Shown: piece after piece, positions 30,322 to 41,482 of the stretch
How the letters are laid out: each line of letters begins with the position of its first letter
Numbering within the stretch: position 1 is the first letter of the stretch
Assembly: GCA_013115135.1 (NCBI GenBank)
Contig: JABANP010000212.1
Location: 21,284 to 85,283, forward strand
Reading direction: 5' to 3'
DNA: 64,000 nt
Source of the DNA: Perkinsus olseni
Lineage: Eukaryota; Perkinsozoa; Perkinsida; Perkinsidae
Made by a program: the position numbers and the translations under genes
Notes under the pieces: model-generated
What the model was told of the DNA's origin: nothing
What the model saw: only the letters and a program-made list of their open reading frames with translations
Database searches by the model: none

Positions 30322-33300
30322 TAGGTGGTAACTAACGATTATAATAATGATGAGGTGGTGATGAGGTGGTATGATGAATACTTCATTATTAACATAGGCT
30401 TCTGTTGTGTATTATTATCGGGTATGAATGATTTCATCAATCTCATCCATGCCTCCGCACTTCTCATTATCTAATCACAACAACGACAGCAGACTACGAC
30501 TACTCTAGCAGTAATGTTGTTGTTGTTGGTATGCATGGTACTCACCAGTCCTCTTAATGAGTCCTTCATCATCAAATCAATACGCCTTATTATACGTTGT
30601 AGTGATGATGACTTATTCGGGGGGCCGTCTGTCTGTGTAAGGTCCTTCCCTTGCCCCTCTTCCATACTATTCTTATTGCCCCTCCCAGTAATGGTGGTAT
30701 CATCATCGTTGTCCGATGATGATGATGTATACCTACTACTATTCGTTATTACTCTTTAAACTGTGCATGGTATTGGGTGTTGATGTATTGTTGTTGTTAT
30801 GATAATACTGAGTATTACATATCATCATTAACTACGTCTAATGTATCCGATAATATCCTCCCCCTCCACTCCTTTATTAATACATCTATTAACAATGTAG
30901 TGTGTACCCTCATACTACTAATATACCTACCATAATAAGGAGGAGGGGTGGACAATAGTGATAGATCCTTACTCATCGAAGTTGGCAGGTTCATCGATGT
31001 AATGCGGGTCTAGCCTACGGGTAAAATCATCATCACCCACACCATCACCAGGAGCAGCAGTAGTTGTGTCCTCCGCTTCCTCCTCCTCCTGGACACCTGT
31101 GCCATCTGTATACAATGATAATGCCCCCCCCCTGGTGTGATGTCGGATTACCCCTTCCTTCATCATGCTGCTCTTCCCTCACCTTACCATCACCATCATC
31201 ATCGTGCTGTTGTTGCTGTTGTTGTTGCTGTTGTTGCTGTTGCTGTTTGATTGCATTTAATTGTTCCTTCTTCAATCGTATCATAATAGGAGGTCCCTCT
31301 TCTTCTTCCTTCATCTTCATCCGTCTTCCTCCTCTATTCATATTACCCCTTGTTGTGTCTATCAGATATACCTCCTTCTCTTCATACCGCACATCACCAT
31401 AATCATCATCATTATTGGTGTACACGACGGCGGTGGTGGTGGTATCCTCCACAGTGTGTAGTATCACCATCACCATCATCCACGACATCCCCATCTCTAC
31501 TATTATCCACATCATCCATCATCATCATCACCTTGTTGTTTACTCCTCTCCTCTCGTAGTATATATCGATCCCTAACATCATGACAACAGCGGCATCCCT
31601 ACCACCATCATCATGACTACGACTATGACCCTGGTGTTGCTGCTTACTTCCATCTAATATCAGTCATGAGCGTATACAGTTTGGTATTGAATATTCCTCT
31701 GTCTATCATCATCATGGGTATCGTTGTCTTGTTGTCCTGTCCTGTCCTACTCCCGGTCGTCAATGATATGATATCATGCACTCCGCGTTGTATCATCGCT
31801 CCCTGATCAACAACAACAACAACATAACAACGACAACTCTACTTGTGGATCATCATCGTCAGCAGCAGCAGCAGCAGCAGCATCCTCCCCACTCCCCTCA
31901 CCACCTGCAGTCTCCTCCTTCCTCCCCCATCGCTACTATCGCCATATGGCCATGGTATAGCATAGCCGTAATATCTACTACATGATGGGTGTCGGATAGC
32001 GTGTGCTATTTTATTCATGATATCATCGTACCTGATAACGACGATGCTGATGCTGATTATGATGATGCTGCTCAGCAATGGTGATGCTGTACACACAGTA
32101 TACCTTACGTTGTGCGTGGTGGTGGTGGTATGATGATGCTTGTTGATGTCCTACTACTCTTACTATGGTATGATGATGATCCTCGATGTAGCAATAACAG
32201 TTTGTGTATCTTCATTGAATGTGTATAATCATCTTTCACCTCTTTGATGGTATTATCCATGTATCTCATGATAACTTCATTATCATCATCACTGTGGTAT
32301 TGTCTATTGGGCATCATGTTATAAACTCTATTCATCAACCATTCATCATTCGGTATCATCATCAATGAGGTTATATGACCATTATCAGATGGTAATGATG
32401 ATGATAGTGATGTAGTATTATTGATAACATTGATAAAACGTATCTGATGGCGATGTCTGTGAGGGATGGTACTATCATTGTGGCTGTCATCATCATCAAC
32501 ATTACCCTTTTGTAGTACTCCTCCTTATTCCTCCGATACACTTCCTGTCTCCTAGCCCAACTATGGGCATCCTCCTTCAGGAACCTTATTGATAATCTAT
32601 TAACCTCCCTCACACCACCACCACCACTACCATCTACTAATACCTTTAACTTTATACTTACGATTAGTATCTATAATGGTAGTAGTAGCAATACTCGATA
32701 CTACACATGCCCACTCTACCTATTACCATTATATCCCATCACACAGCAGGGTACCATTGTGTAATGGCCATCTATATAATAATAACAATACCCATTATGA
32801 ACCATATCGTGATAGTCCTCATCATTATCTTTCCTTGTTATAAGCCGTAACCATTCCTCCGGAGTGTGTACTTCATACGTATCAGCATCATCGAATACCT
32901 CATTATTATTAAGACAATGTGGGTATGGTTTATAGGTATACTTGGTATTATCTAATATAACGCCCACCACCACCACCACCCTACTACTATAATAAGTATT
33001 ACCATCAAGCCTTGATGATGATGATGCTCCTTCACCTCCTCCTGCCTTCATTGATGCCCCTCCCATATTATCACCATCATCCTCCTCTTCCCTCATTACA
33101 ATACCTATCCAGTGGTGTACGGTAGTACGAGCCCTAAGATGTTACTATAACTACTACTACCATTGCATGATGATGATGCCTGACCCCTCTTCCATCTACC
33201 CGGTAGCCTATAACCTCTATTCCATCTATCTTTCTTCTGTAATATGTCATCATCAATCGCCGTCATCATTTCATTAATCACTACCATACTTCGACCCAGT

Positions 33301-33960
33301 GATGGTGTTGTTTTATTGCGTACCAACCGTCCTCCTCGTCCTTGTTGTTGTGGTGGTGGTAAAGCTGGACTAGGATAAGCCTTTGCTGATGATAACGATG
33401 CACTGATAGCCTGACAATGGTCATGATGATGATAGTAGTAGTAGCACCACATACTCATTCACCATACTACCTTTATGAGGGTACTACTGCTATTACTATG
33501 TACCAATGATGAGGGGTTTAACAATATTTTAGATCTAATTTTGGGTAATTTATTCGATCTCTTCGATGTCCTCCCCCTTGTACTACCATAATCTGAACAA
33601 CTATCATCACCATCACTAGTAGCATTATACCCTCATCATACCACCACCACCCTCATCATCAACAACAGTTGTTGTTCTCTCTTGTTATATATACGATGTA
33701 TATTATCCCTCTCCGTTCTCAATAATGAATACGATTGTATTGGTATGTTAATCCTGTATGATGGTAGACTGACTACCCTTCGTAGTCCTCGACTACCACT
33801 CGATACGGCATACTCCTCCCCAATACCATAATGGCAGCCTCGATTATTATGAGATGATGATGGCGACATTCGACTGTGTTACGACGCTCTTAGGAGTATC
33901 TTCGTTAATTTCCATATCTTGCGCAACTTGCCCATCTTGCATTTCCTCAATCGTGTTCAT
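30322..33960 (-). CDS. Probable 5' exons of the dynein-tail gene, or a separate upstream gene
   Basis: A chain of minus-strand open segments separated by short GT-AG introns runs from an ATG at 33960 (MNTIEEMQDGQVAQD) toward the dynein-like region. Examples are IPIQSYSLLRTERDNIHRIY, KTTPSLGRSMVVINEMMTAI, YKPYPHCLNNNEVFDDAD with HTPEEWLRLITRKDN, LSIRFLKEDAHSWARRQEVY, and a poly-Gln segment (13 Gln, 31,200-31,245). No domain was recognised. Same strand, close spacing and no clear intervening stop-start suggest one long gene with the dynein tail, but this was not proven. A frame change near 33,870 was not resolved. The start lies 40 bp from the divergent cyclophilin ATG. Confidence 0.4.
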
Positions 33961-33999
33961 CCATCATTAGCATTTTCCTCCTCCTCCTCACTACCCTTG

Positions 34000-34638
34000 A
34001 TGACTGTTGATGAAGAGGTGAGAGTGTTCTTTGATATCAACATCGGTGATGAGTATATCGGTAGGATAATATTTAGACTGTAATACTGATGATTATTGGT
34101 AGTTCCCTGATCAATGATGACTATGCTTAACAGATACAATAAGGATGTACCAATCATAAGTGAATCCTTCCGTCGTCTATGTACCGGTGAGAATGGTATC
34201 AGCTCATCATGTGGTTACAAACCAATGCATTACACTAATACCATATTCCATCGTATCATCAAGGGGTTCATGTGCCAAGGGGGAGACTTTGAGAATAATG
34301 ACGGTACAGGTGGTGAGTCTGGTTATGGTGGTAAGCTGGCTGATGAGAAGAATGGTCTATTACTACATAAACACGTGAAGAGAGGTATACTATCCATGGC
34401 CAACTCAGGCCCCGATACCAATGGTTCACAGTTCTTCATTACGTTTAGAGCATGCCCTCATCTTGATGGTAAACATGTTGTCTTTGGTGAAGTTATCAAG
34501 GGCTGGGATGTATTGAATATTATTGAGAATGATGTTGATACTAACGAGAGGGATAGGCCTCTCACTAATGTTACTATTGTACGTAGTGGACAGCTTATTA
34601 AGGTTCCTAAGACATCATCTAAGACTAGTACTGCATAG
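34000..34638 (+). CDS. Cyclophilin-type peptidyl-prolyl isomerase (divergent CsA site)
   Basis: Single-domain cyclophilin, about 194 residues, catalysing cis-trans isomerisation of Xaa-Pro bonds. Two exons, 34000-34079 and 34134-34638; the 54-nt intron splits RIIF-RL-YNKDVP. Motifs: [43 protein letters not shown] (catalytic Arg plus Phe and Gln present), [15 protein letters not shown] and [12 protein letters not shown]. The Trp that contacts cyclosporin in cyclophilin A (usually before LDGKHVVFG) is His here, so drug binding should be weak. It has the insertion GYKPMHY seen in plant/protist CyP40-like and CYP18-type divergent-loop forms. The Lys/Ser/Thr tail carries no obvious targeting signal. 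ATG chosen as first in frame; very short spacer from the divergent gene. Confidence 0.92.
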
Positions 34639-34740
34639 TAGTGTTATTACTAGGCTATTGTGTTGTGATCTTAACTACTACTACCCCATTATTAGTGTTA
34701 TTATTATCACACCTCTCCTCCTCCTCCTGTCTTCATCATA

Positions 34741-36969
34741 ATGGATCTACTCCGTCAGATGAGAGCTGCTGCTGGGCCCAAGGAGACTATTGGTTTATCG
34801 GATGATATTATTGAAAAGTAGTACTACCCCTACCACCTCAGTATGCAGTCGATGTTGGTCATCATCGTCATCAGGTTTCTTGGTCGTGATCATAATCTAA
34901 CATTGGCTATTATTAATGCTCATGAAGTGTGGAATACATTAGATGGTAATACCACCTATCGTATACCTGAAGGGCAGCTTATTAAGAGTATATGTGAACA
35001 TTGGTGTCATTTCTATGCTGATGATACTCGTAACCCGTACATCCCTATTGGTGGTAAAGGGCCATGGATTATTACCTTACATGGTAGTGTTATACACGAT
35101 AATGGTGGTTATGGTATGTTGGGTCTTGGTCATAATCCAACTAACGTTTTGAAGGCTATAAGTAATGATTACGTTATGGCTAACATTATGACACCATCAT
35201 TACTACAAATGAATGTTATTAATGATATTAAGAAGGAGATTGGCCATACTAGGTCAGATGGTTGCCCCTACCATTCTGTATTAATGATGAACTCGGGTTC
35301 CGAAGGCAACTCAGTCGCTGATAGAATAATGGATGTAATAGCTTCATCGTCATCATCATACTACTACCGACATTATCGTGGTCTCCATCATCAGATCCAT
35401 ACCGGACAAGTACGTAATAATAGACCATTATTGGGTCTATCATTGAAAGGCTCCTTCCATGGCCGTACCTTCAGACCAGCAGTATTCAGCAGTAGTTGCC
35501 ATGATACGTAATAATACTACTAGTACTACCAGTGTATTGTCCTCACGCATTACTATTAGGTACCGCAAGCATAGGTGTGAGAGTATCATCACCGCCCAGT
35601 CAGGATACTCTATTACAGTAACACCGAATGATGGTGATGAACTAAGAGAGGCATTTCAGAGAGCTGAACAGGAGGGCAAGTTTATTGAGTGTGTAAGTAG
35701 TACATCTAATCCTGCTGCTGCTGCTGCTATTGGCCTCATCCATGATACACGATAGTGATCGTGTCAGGTAATGATAGAAGCTGTGATGGGTGAGGGTAAT
35801 CCTGGTCAACAGATAAGACCAGAATTCTATGCCTTAGCCAGGGAGTTGACTCTACAGCATGATTCTATCTTAATAATAGACTCGGTTCAAGCAGGCTTCC
35901 GCTGTATGGGGGTACTAAGTATAGTTGATTATCCTGGTTATCAGAATCTACCACCACCTGATTTTGAAGTATGGTCCAAAGCCATCAATGGTGGGCAATA
36001 TCCAGTATCAATCCTGGCTATGAATGAGAGAGCCTCTACCTATTATAGACATGGTGTGTATGGTAATACCATGACAGGTAACCCGAGGGCCTGTGCAGTC
36101 ACATCCTCTGTATTGAAGGAGATATATAACAATCCTCATATTAGACGTAACATTATTGACATGGGTCAGTATGCTATCAACCAGTATAAAAGGTTACAGG
36201 ATAAATTCCCTCATGCTGTTGTTGATGTTAGCGGTACTGGTCTATTATATGCAGTACACCTTCACAAGGATATACCAGTAGTAGCATTCACTGGTGCTGA
36301 GCATTGGCTAAGATGTCATGGTATTGGTGTTATACATGGTGGGGAGAATGCATTGAGGTTTACACCACACTTCAATGTTACTAAGGAGGAGATCGATATA
36401 CAAGTAGCTATGCTGGGCAGATATCTAGTTAGTATTGAAGGCCATATGCCGATACTCAAGACTATGATGGATAGGATAACCAACAATAAACAGCACAAGT
36501 TGGCGACTGATGGCAGCAGAGGGCAGCCCATTACTGCTATCACTACTCAAGATGTATCAACTGACAAGACTGATGCTGCCCAAGACGATGATCTAGACGG
36601 AGGTAGGATCAATAACACAGCCATCAGGGATGGGTAGTTATGTTATCGTTTTCAGGTCATAACGATAATACTACAACTATCATACTACGCGGTCATTTAT
36701 TTGATTCACAATTGGTAAACTCAGTATTGGATATTGTTGAAGAGCATAAGAGTGTAGCGCATTTCAGCAGGATACGTTTAGGGTCATCGGTTAATGAGAC
36801 GTCTGAGGTTGGTATTAAAGTAACGCCATCTGACCCTAATACATCAGCATCATCATGCTACACACTGAATGATACTATTAATGAGATAACCAGGGCGGCT
36901 GAGAAGCGCAATTGTAGTGCTACTATCATCAGGAATCATACTACTACTGCCTCTACTGATGATGAATAA
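34741..36969 (+). CDS. Class-III PLP aminotransferase fused to a LOR/SDH (Saccharop_dh_N-like) domain
   Basis: Five exons, 34741-34817, 34875-35507, 35560-35692, 35768-36602 and 36656-36969; introns 57, 52, 75 and 53 nt; 663 codons plus stop, all in frame. The aminotransferase part has NSGSEGNSVADRI, GSFHGRTFRP, MIEAVMGEGNPGQQ, ILIIDSVQAGFR (PLP-pyridine Asp) and WSKAINGGQYPVSIL (likely Schiff-base Lys), then a C-terminal small domain with ENALRFTPHFNV. It resembles lysine 6- and ornithine-type omega-aminotransferases; substrate not determined. After a low-complexity linker, the last exon encodes IILRGHLFDSQLVNSVLDIV and RIRLGSSVNETSEVGIKV, the domain found between LKR and SDH in bifunctional lysine-degrading enzymes and in ArgZ/AgrE proteins. 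If intron 4 were not spliced, the first part would stop at 36635-36637 and the LOR part would be a separate ORF from 36640. Confidence 0.85.
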
Positions 36970-37291
36970 TGATGGCATCATCATAGTCATCGGTCGAGAT
37001 GGTTAGCATCTACCACTATGAGACTTTTTAAACAGTTTTTATACACGTCATCATTGTCATCATCATCATCATACTCGAGAGACATGACCAATCTACAGGG
37101 TTGTTGTCGTTATGATCGCATTTATGATGACAAGTTTTGTTGTCGCTCGCATCTATCATCATCATCGTCCATCACAATGATAGTAGTCATTCTTGTTATC
37201 ATAATCATCAATGGTTGTGTTATCAGTGTGGTATACATCAATAACATTGCCGTCTACGAGTGTTGTCGTCGTTCGCATCATCATCAGCACC
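36970..37291. other. Spacer between the aminotransferase-LOR gene and PRKRIP1
   Basis: About 320 bp rich in ATC, GTT and CGT triplets. Overlapping short ORFs exist on both strands but are repeat-driven; nothing recognisable was seen. Confidence 0.4.
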
Positions 37292-38114
37292 ATGGCGTCA
37301 TCATCCTCATCAGTCGAACAGCTGTCAGAGGGGCAGCGGTACAATCCTGTTGTTAACAGTGAGAAGGATAGCGATGCCATAATAACAAGAGACGGTAATC
37401 CCAGTAGTACTACTTCTAGGCCTTGCACTGATGTTGGTTATGATGATGACAGGTATAATTATCAACGTACCATCAAGTAAATCATCAGCAATGGAATCAC
37501 AAGAGGCTATGGATAATTACAAGAACAATCCCAAACGACCTGGTAATACTAAGGATAGTGCTACCGACAGCTAGAGTAGCATCTTGGTCAACATGAAGTA
37601 GCGTTATGTTCGTGTTCCTCTTTGACTCATTCTCTATGATGACTATTGCCATTATTGTTATCCATTTCAGTATTCGATAGGCAGAGGTCGATGCAGGGCA
37701 GCTCAGCCGGGGCCGGTAGCGACTTCTTCGGTAAATATCAGAAACATCGTACGATAGAGTTGGAGAGACTACGGAAGATGGATGAGGATTGGGATAAGAT
37801 GCAGAAGGTAATAATAACAGCGGATGCTGCTGCTCTCTGGGGAATGACTCCCTCACACGCCGTGGCTGTGAGCAGCAGCATGGTCGTTGTTGTTGTTGTT
37901 GTCATTGCTATGATGATGTTGTTGTTCTTAGGATCTGGAGTATCATCGAAAAAGAGAAGAGCATATTAAGAAGGATATCGAGAGAACAGAGAAGAGACGG
38001 GCTAAGAGGATGAAGCGGAAGCAGAATAGGCAGAAGAAGAATAAGCAGCAGCCGGCTGCTGCTGCTGCCTCTGGTGGAGCGGCGTCGTCCTCGATACCGC
38101 CCTCACAGGGGTGA
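37292..38114 (+). CDS. PRKRIP1-like protein (DUF1168), spliceosome-associated
   Basis: Four exons, 37292-37436, 37489-37557, 37671-37807 and 37932-38114, total 178 codons including stop, introns 52, 113 and 124 nt. The diagnostic motif MQGSSAGAGSDFF corresponds to VMGSSAGAGSGEF of PRKRIP1, followed by a long basic helix (RTIELERLRKMDEDWDKMQK, then EYHRKREEHIKKDIERTEKR and RAKRMKRKQNRQKKNKQ) as in the human protein, which bridges snRNP components in catalytic spliceosomes. The N-terminal half is Ser/Asp/Asn-rich and the tail is Ala/Gly/Ser/Pro. Start is the ATG after a CAC/CAT run. The assignment rests on the SSAGAGS motif and the helix and is strong. Confidence 0.85.
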
Positions 38115-38246
38115 ACCTCAGAATATACTCGAGTTGTGTTTGGTTAATGTAGGAGTAATGGGGTGGGATCATGAGGCATGAGCTGCGGAACACTCTAGTT
38201 GTAGCGAAGGTGGAGCATGAAGACCGGTGGTCATGGTGAGTTGGTG

Positions 38247-38327
<81 letters not shown>

Positions 38328-38352
38328 TCATCACATCATCATCACCACCATA
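38247..38352. repeat. (CAT/ATC)n microsatellite with CAC interruptions
   Basis: About 35 consecutive trinucleotides of the CAT/ATC type with a short CAC block. It is the longest microsatellite in the window. The long His and Met ORFs across it are artefacts of the repeat. Confidence 0.95.
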
Positions 38353-39760
38353 ACCCCACGTGAGGTGGTGGTGGTCTGCGTAACATCTGGGAATATACAT
38401 CGTTACGAGGGATAATAGATATCGCAAGAGAATGGTCGGAAAGAAGGATCGAATCTCGCCCATCTCTGCCGGGGCGGCGTTGGGCAAACCCGTTGGCCAA
38501 GTTCGGATTCACCATCTCCTCTAACGGTTGTGGTGGATTACTCAGCACCGAGGAACTCCGGCTTCCCGCCGTCAGGTTGGGTCACTAGGACCTCGCCTAT
38601 TTTCACGTACACCTCCTCGTTTACTAAGACCACCGACGACCAACGCAAAACATAATAGACCACCCAGTGTATGATAGAGAGTTACTACGTCAATATATTA
38701 CTCACATCTTGTTTCTTCATCTTCACAAGCATTCGGATGATGATTGTGCTACTGCAGTTGCTTATCACCTGTTAACAATAAGACTATGTTTTCGGTGTTG
38801 AGTTGTCTCTGGGCCTCGTTACACAGTATTGGATTGTGATGTTGCAACAAGGTCTAAAGATTGACAATTATCGTCAATAACATCAACAACACCGCTGTCT
38901 TTCACCAAAACCTTCATAAAATGAGTCGATATTGGCCAGCATTATGATAACATCAACTAAAGATACACAATAAGCTAAGAATAAGGAAGATAGGTGATGG
39001 TAGCAGGAGGAGATCGATACGATATCTCAGAGCTAGGAGATCTGATGATGACCCAATACTGATACGCACAGTCCCTACACGGTACTTGGGAGACGCCGTA
39101 TTCTGATGAGGCTGCCGGAGACCCAAGGGCAGAATTTCCAAGGGCGGATGCCGACTGGTTGAGGAAGTTACACAGTGCTACAAAAGTGCATACGGAGGGG
39201 AAACAAAGCTGCGCAAGCGACACACATGTACGTGGCTACCCGGTTCAAGTCTGCGTTCAACCAGCCATTTTCCCTCGGCGAAGGCTAAAGCCATACGTTA
39301 CGAATGTCGTTTCGAGATATGTAACACGGCAGAATGGTGAGAGACTCAGAGCTATATTTGCGTGAGAAACTTATGATTAGCCAACTTCTGCGACCGAGGC
39401 ATGTTAGTGATCTACCAGCGGTAGATCGACGCTAGCGGAATTCACCGAGCAGAGGTTCAATCCCTGGTGAAGAGATCGGGTACGCGTACCAATAGGTGAT
39501 GCAAATAAGTGGTGCGAGCTAGGCTAGCATAAGTTAGTGAACCTACAGTGGGATTTAGCATTGGTTCATTGGGGCAGAGCCTCGGAAGATGATTTGCGCT
39601 CAACCCAACCACTCACTGGATGCGGAGGTAGGCCACAGAAATCCAGCCACCCACAGATTGTAGTTGTGGAGGGGCTAGTTTTCGGTGACCTACTGGATAA
39701 CCGCAATAACTGCATGTTGTTGTCGGGCATCCATACCCCTAACCTCTGCATTAGTTAGCG
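38353..39760. other. Anonymous DNA between PRKRIP1 and transposon A
   Basis: Only short ORFs with no recognised product. Triplet style fades out here and ordinary mixed-composition repeat DNA begins, marking the border between the gene-rich and the transposon-rich halves. Confidence 0.4.
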
Positions 39761-40260
39761 AGAGACATCCGACGCTTACGGTTTGGCCTGGCCTCGTAGG
39801 AGACCAGGGGTTACTAGGCCATCATCCGACAACTCGACGCTACGTAACGGGTCGCTTAGGCCCAGGCTCAACCGGGAGGGATGGAAAACAGGACAGCGGG
39901 CCTGTGGTGCAGGAGCAGGTTTTATGGTCGAAAGACCAAACTGAAATCCGAAACGTGGACCTCGGGTCGCCAAATCACAAGGTAGTGTCGTGCTCATGCT
40001 GCACCTGCATAGGACCTCGGCGCACCTGGTGCGCTGATGCGCTGACACTGCGGTGTGATTCACCCCAACTGTCCTGTGAGCCACTCCCGCATCCCGCCTT
40101 CCTTCGTAACGAGGCCGTGCCACAATAACTAGAACGCAACCCGTCCCGTTCAGTGGAAACCAACGGGTAACTACAGACTTCTCGAGCCCTCTCAAACCGG
40201 CGACTCTGATCTGCGGCCAGACTGACATCCAGGCGGCCACAGGAAACGGAGGGTAAACTT

Positions 40261-41357
40261 TCACGACAAGCTGGCTCCGCTACCGCCCGTCAGCATACAG
40301 TACGAGGCCAGTTTGGCCTTCTCTTCTGAACTTTTATGCAGATACTCCAGCACTGACAGGGATCTCCACCCACCTGCCCTCATGAGCACCGGAGACTCTG
40401 CCGGTAGGGCCTGATGAAGCAGCTGGGCACCTGTACGTCGGAGGGTATGCGTCCCATACTGGTCGATCAACTCGAACCCCACAATGGGCCCTAATCTTTC
40501 CCGGACCTTCCTCGAGAAGTCGCTGTACACCAGGGGGAAGACCTTGCCCACAGCGGGGCCCTCGGGCTTGCGGCTCCAGAGTACATCCAGCGGACACCCC
40601 TCGCACCGAGAAGAGGGCCCTTGGCGGCCAAGGCTTGGCCCATATCGAGGGACTGCATGGCGGAGGACGTGCAGGCTATGTAGGCCATCTGCCCAGCTGC
40701 GACTTGGTCCGTCTTGCTCCTGCGTATTCTCACCTCGAGGAGGTCCAATCTCGACTCACCTTGCACTACTGACTTCAGCGACAAGTCGCACCACTCCACG
40801 GCTAGAAGTTCGTCGGCCCGCAGAAGGCCGAAAATCCCTGCTAGAATGACAGCCGAATACAGATCACACCTCGGCGGCCAACGACGGAAGACGTCGAAGA
40901 CCTCCGATCGCCTCAGGGGTTGCATTTCCCGTACTGGCCTATCGCCGCGAGCCTTCTCGGCGGCCCGTAGTACATGGCTCACCCTGAAGGCCTCACTCGA
41001 GGATAGATCGAACACGAAGGTTTTGTTGCGCGACCTCAGACCCGCTGCGGAGCTCTTAACGGAACTGCAGGCGTACTGGCACTTCACCAGGGCCCAAACA
41101 AACAGTTGAAAAACCGGCACCGTGAGGGAGAAACAAGTCGAGCCAACGACTTGCTTGTAGAAGTTAACCGTCCGATCGTAGAGCTCGTTGGTACTGTCAG
41201 CCAGACCGGACTGGGCGAAGTCGGCGGCGTACCTCTTAGCATTCTCCCGCCCTGTGCGGTCGATCAGGGAACGGACCTGACCTCTCTTCGGACGGTTGGA
41301 CCCCGACCACTCCGGAAACACCGTAGGTGTCGCCTCCTCCCCAACTGGACACAACAT
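40261..41357 (-). pseudogene. Tyrosine recombinase of element A (frameshifted)
   Basis: Phage-integrase-fold recombinase expected to insert circular cDNA. The N-terminal part has LADSTNELYDRTVNFYKQVV (core-binding domain). Catalytic residues are visible in order: Arg in GLLRADELLAVEW, Lys in RIRRSKTDQ, HTLRR in GTHTLRRTGAQ, the Trp position in GGWRS and the nucleophile Tyr in VLEYLHK. The two halves are in different frames, with the break around 40,560-40,650, so this copy needs a correction to give a full protein. Type of element is set by the RT upstream. Confidence 0.8.
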
Positions 41358-41482
41358 ACGACCTGATACAGAAACGAAGACACTCTTACGCAGTCAGATA
41401 ACGCGACATTGCAAGCGAGATACTTGTCGGCTACCAAATCATCGAGCTAGCACTACGCGGTTAGGCACCCTTCCAGGACCGC

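Noticed and set aside
31064..31559. Plus-strand Pro/Ser/Cys-rich ORFs
   Set aside because: Antisense of the poly-Gln and acidic exons of the minus-strand gene; repeat-driven.
36640..36969. LOR/SDH ORF as an independent gene 2 bp after the aminotransferase stop
   Set aside because: A canonical 53-nt intron (36603-36655) removes the stop and joins the two in exact frame, giving an open frame of 663 codons.
38227..38415. His-rich ORF over the CAT repeat
   Set aside because: Pure microsatellite translation; no gene evidence.
39400..39475. tRNA-like GGTTCAATCCC on the plus strand
   Set aside because: No acceptor or D-arm pairing was found around it.
40261..41357. Prophage or integron integrase
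   Set aside because: The recombinase follows gag and RT-RNase H on the same strand, which identifies a DIRS-type retrotransposon in a spliced eukaryotic genome.
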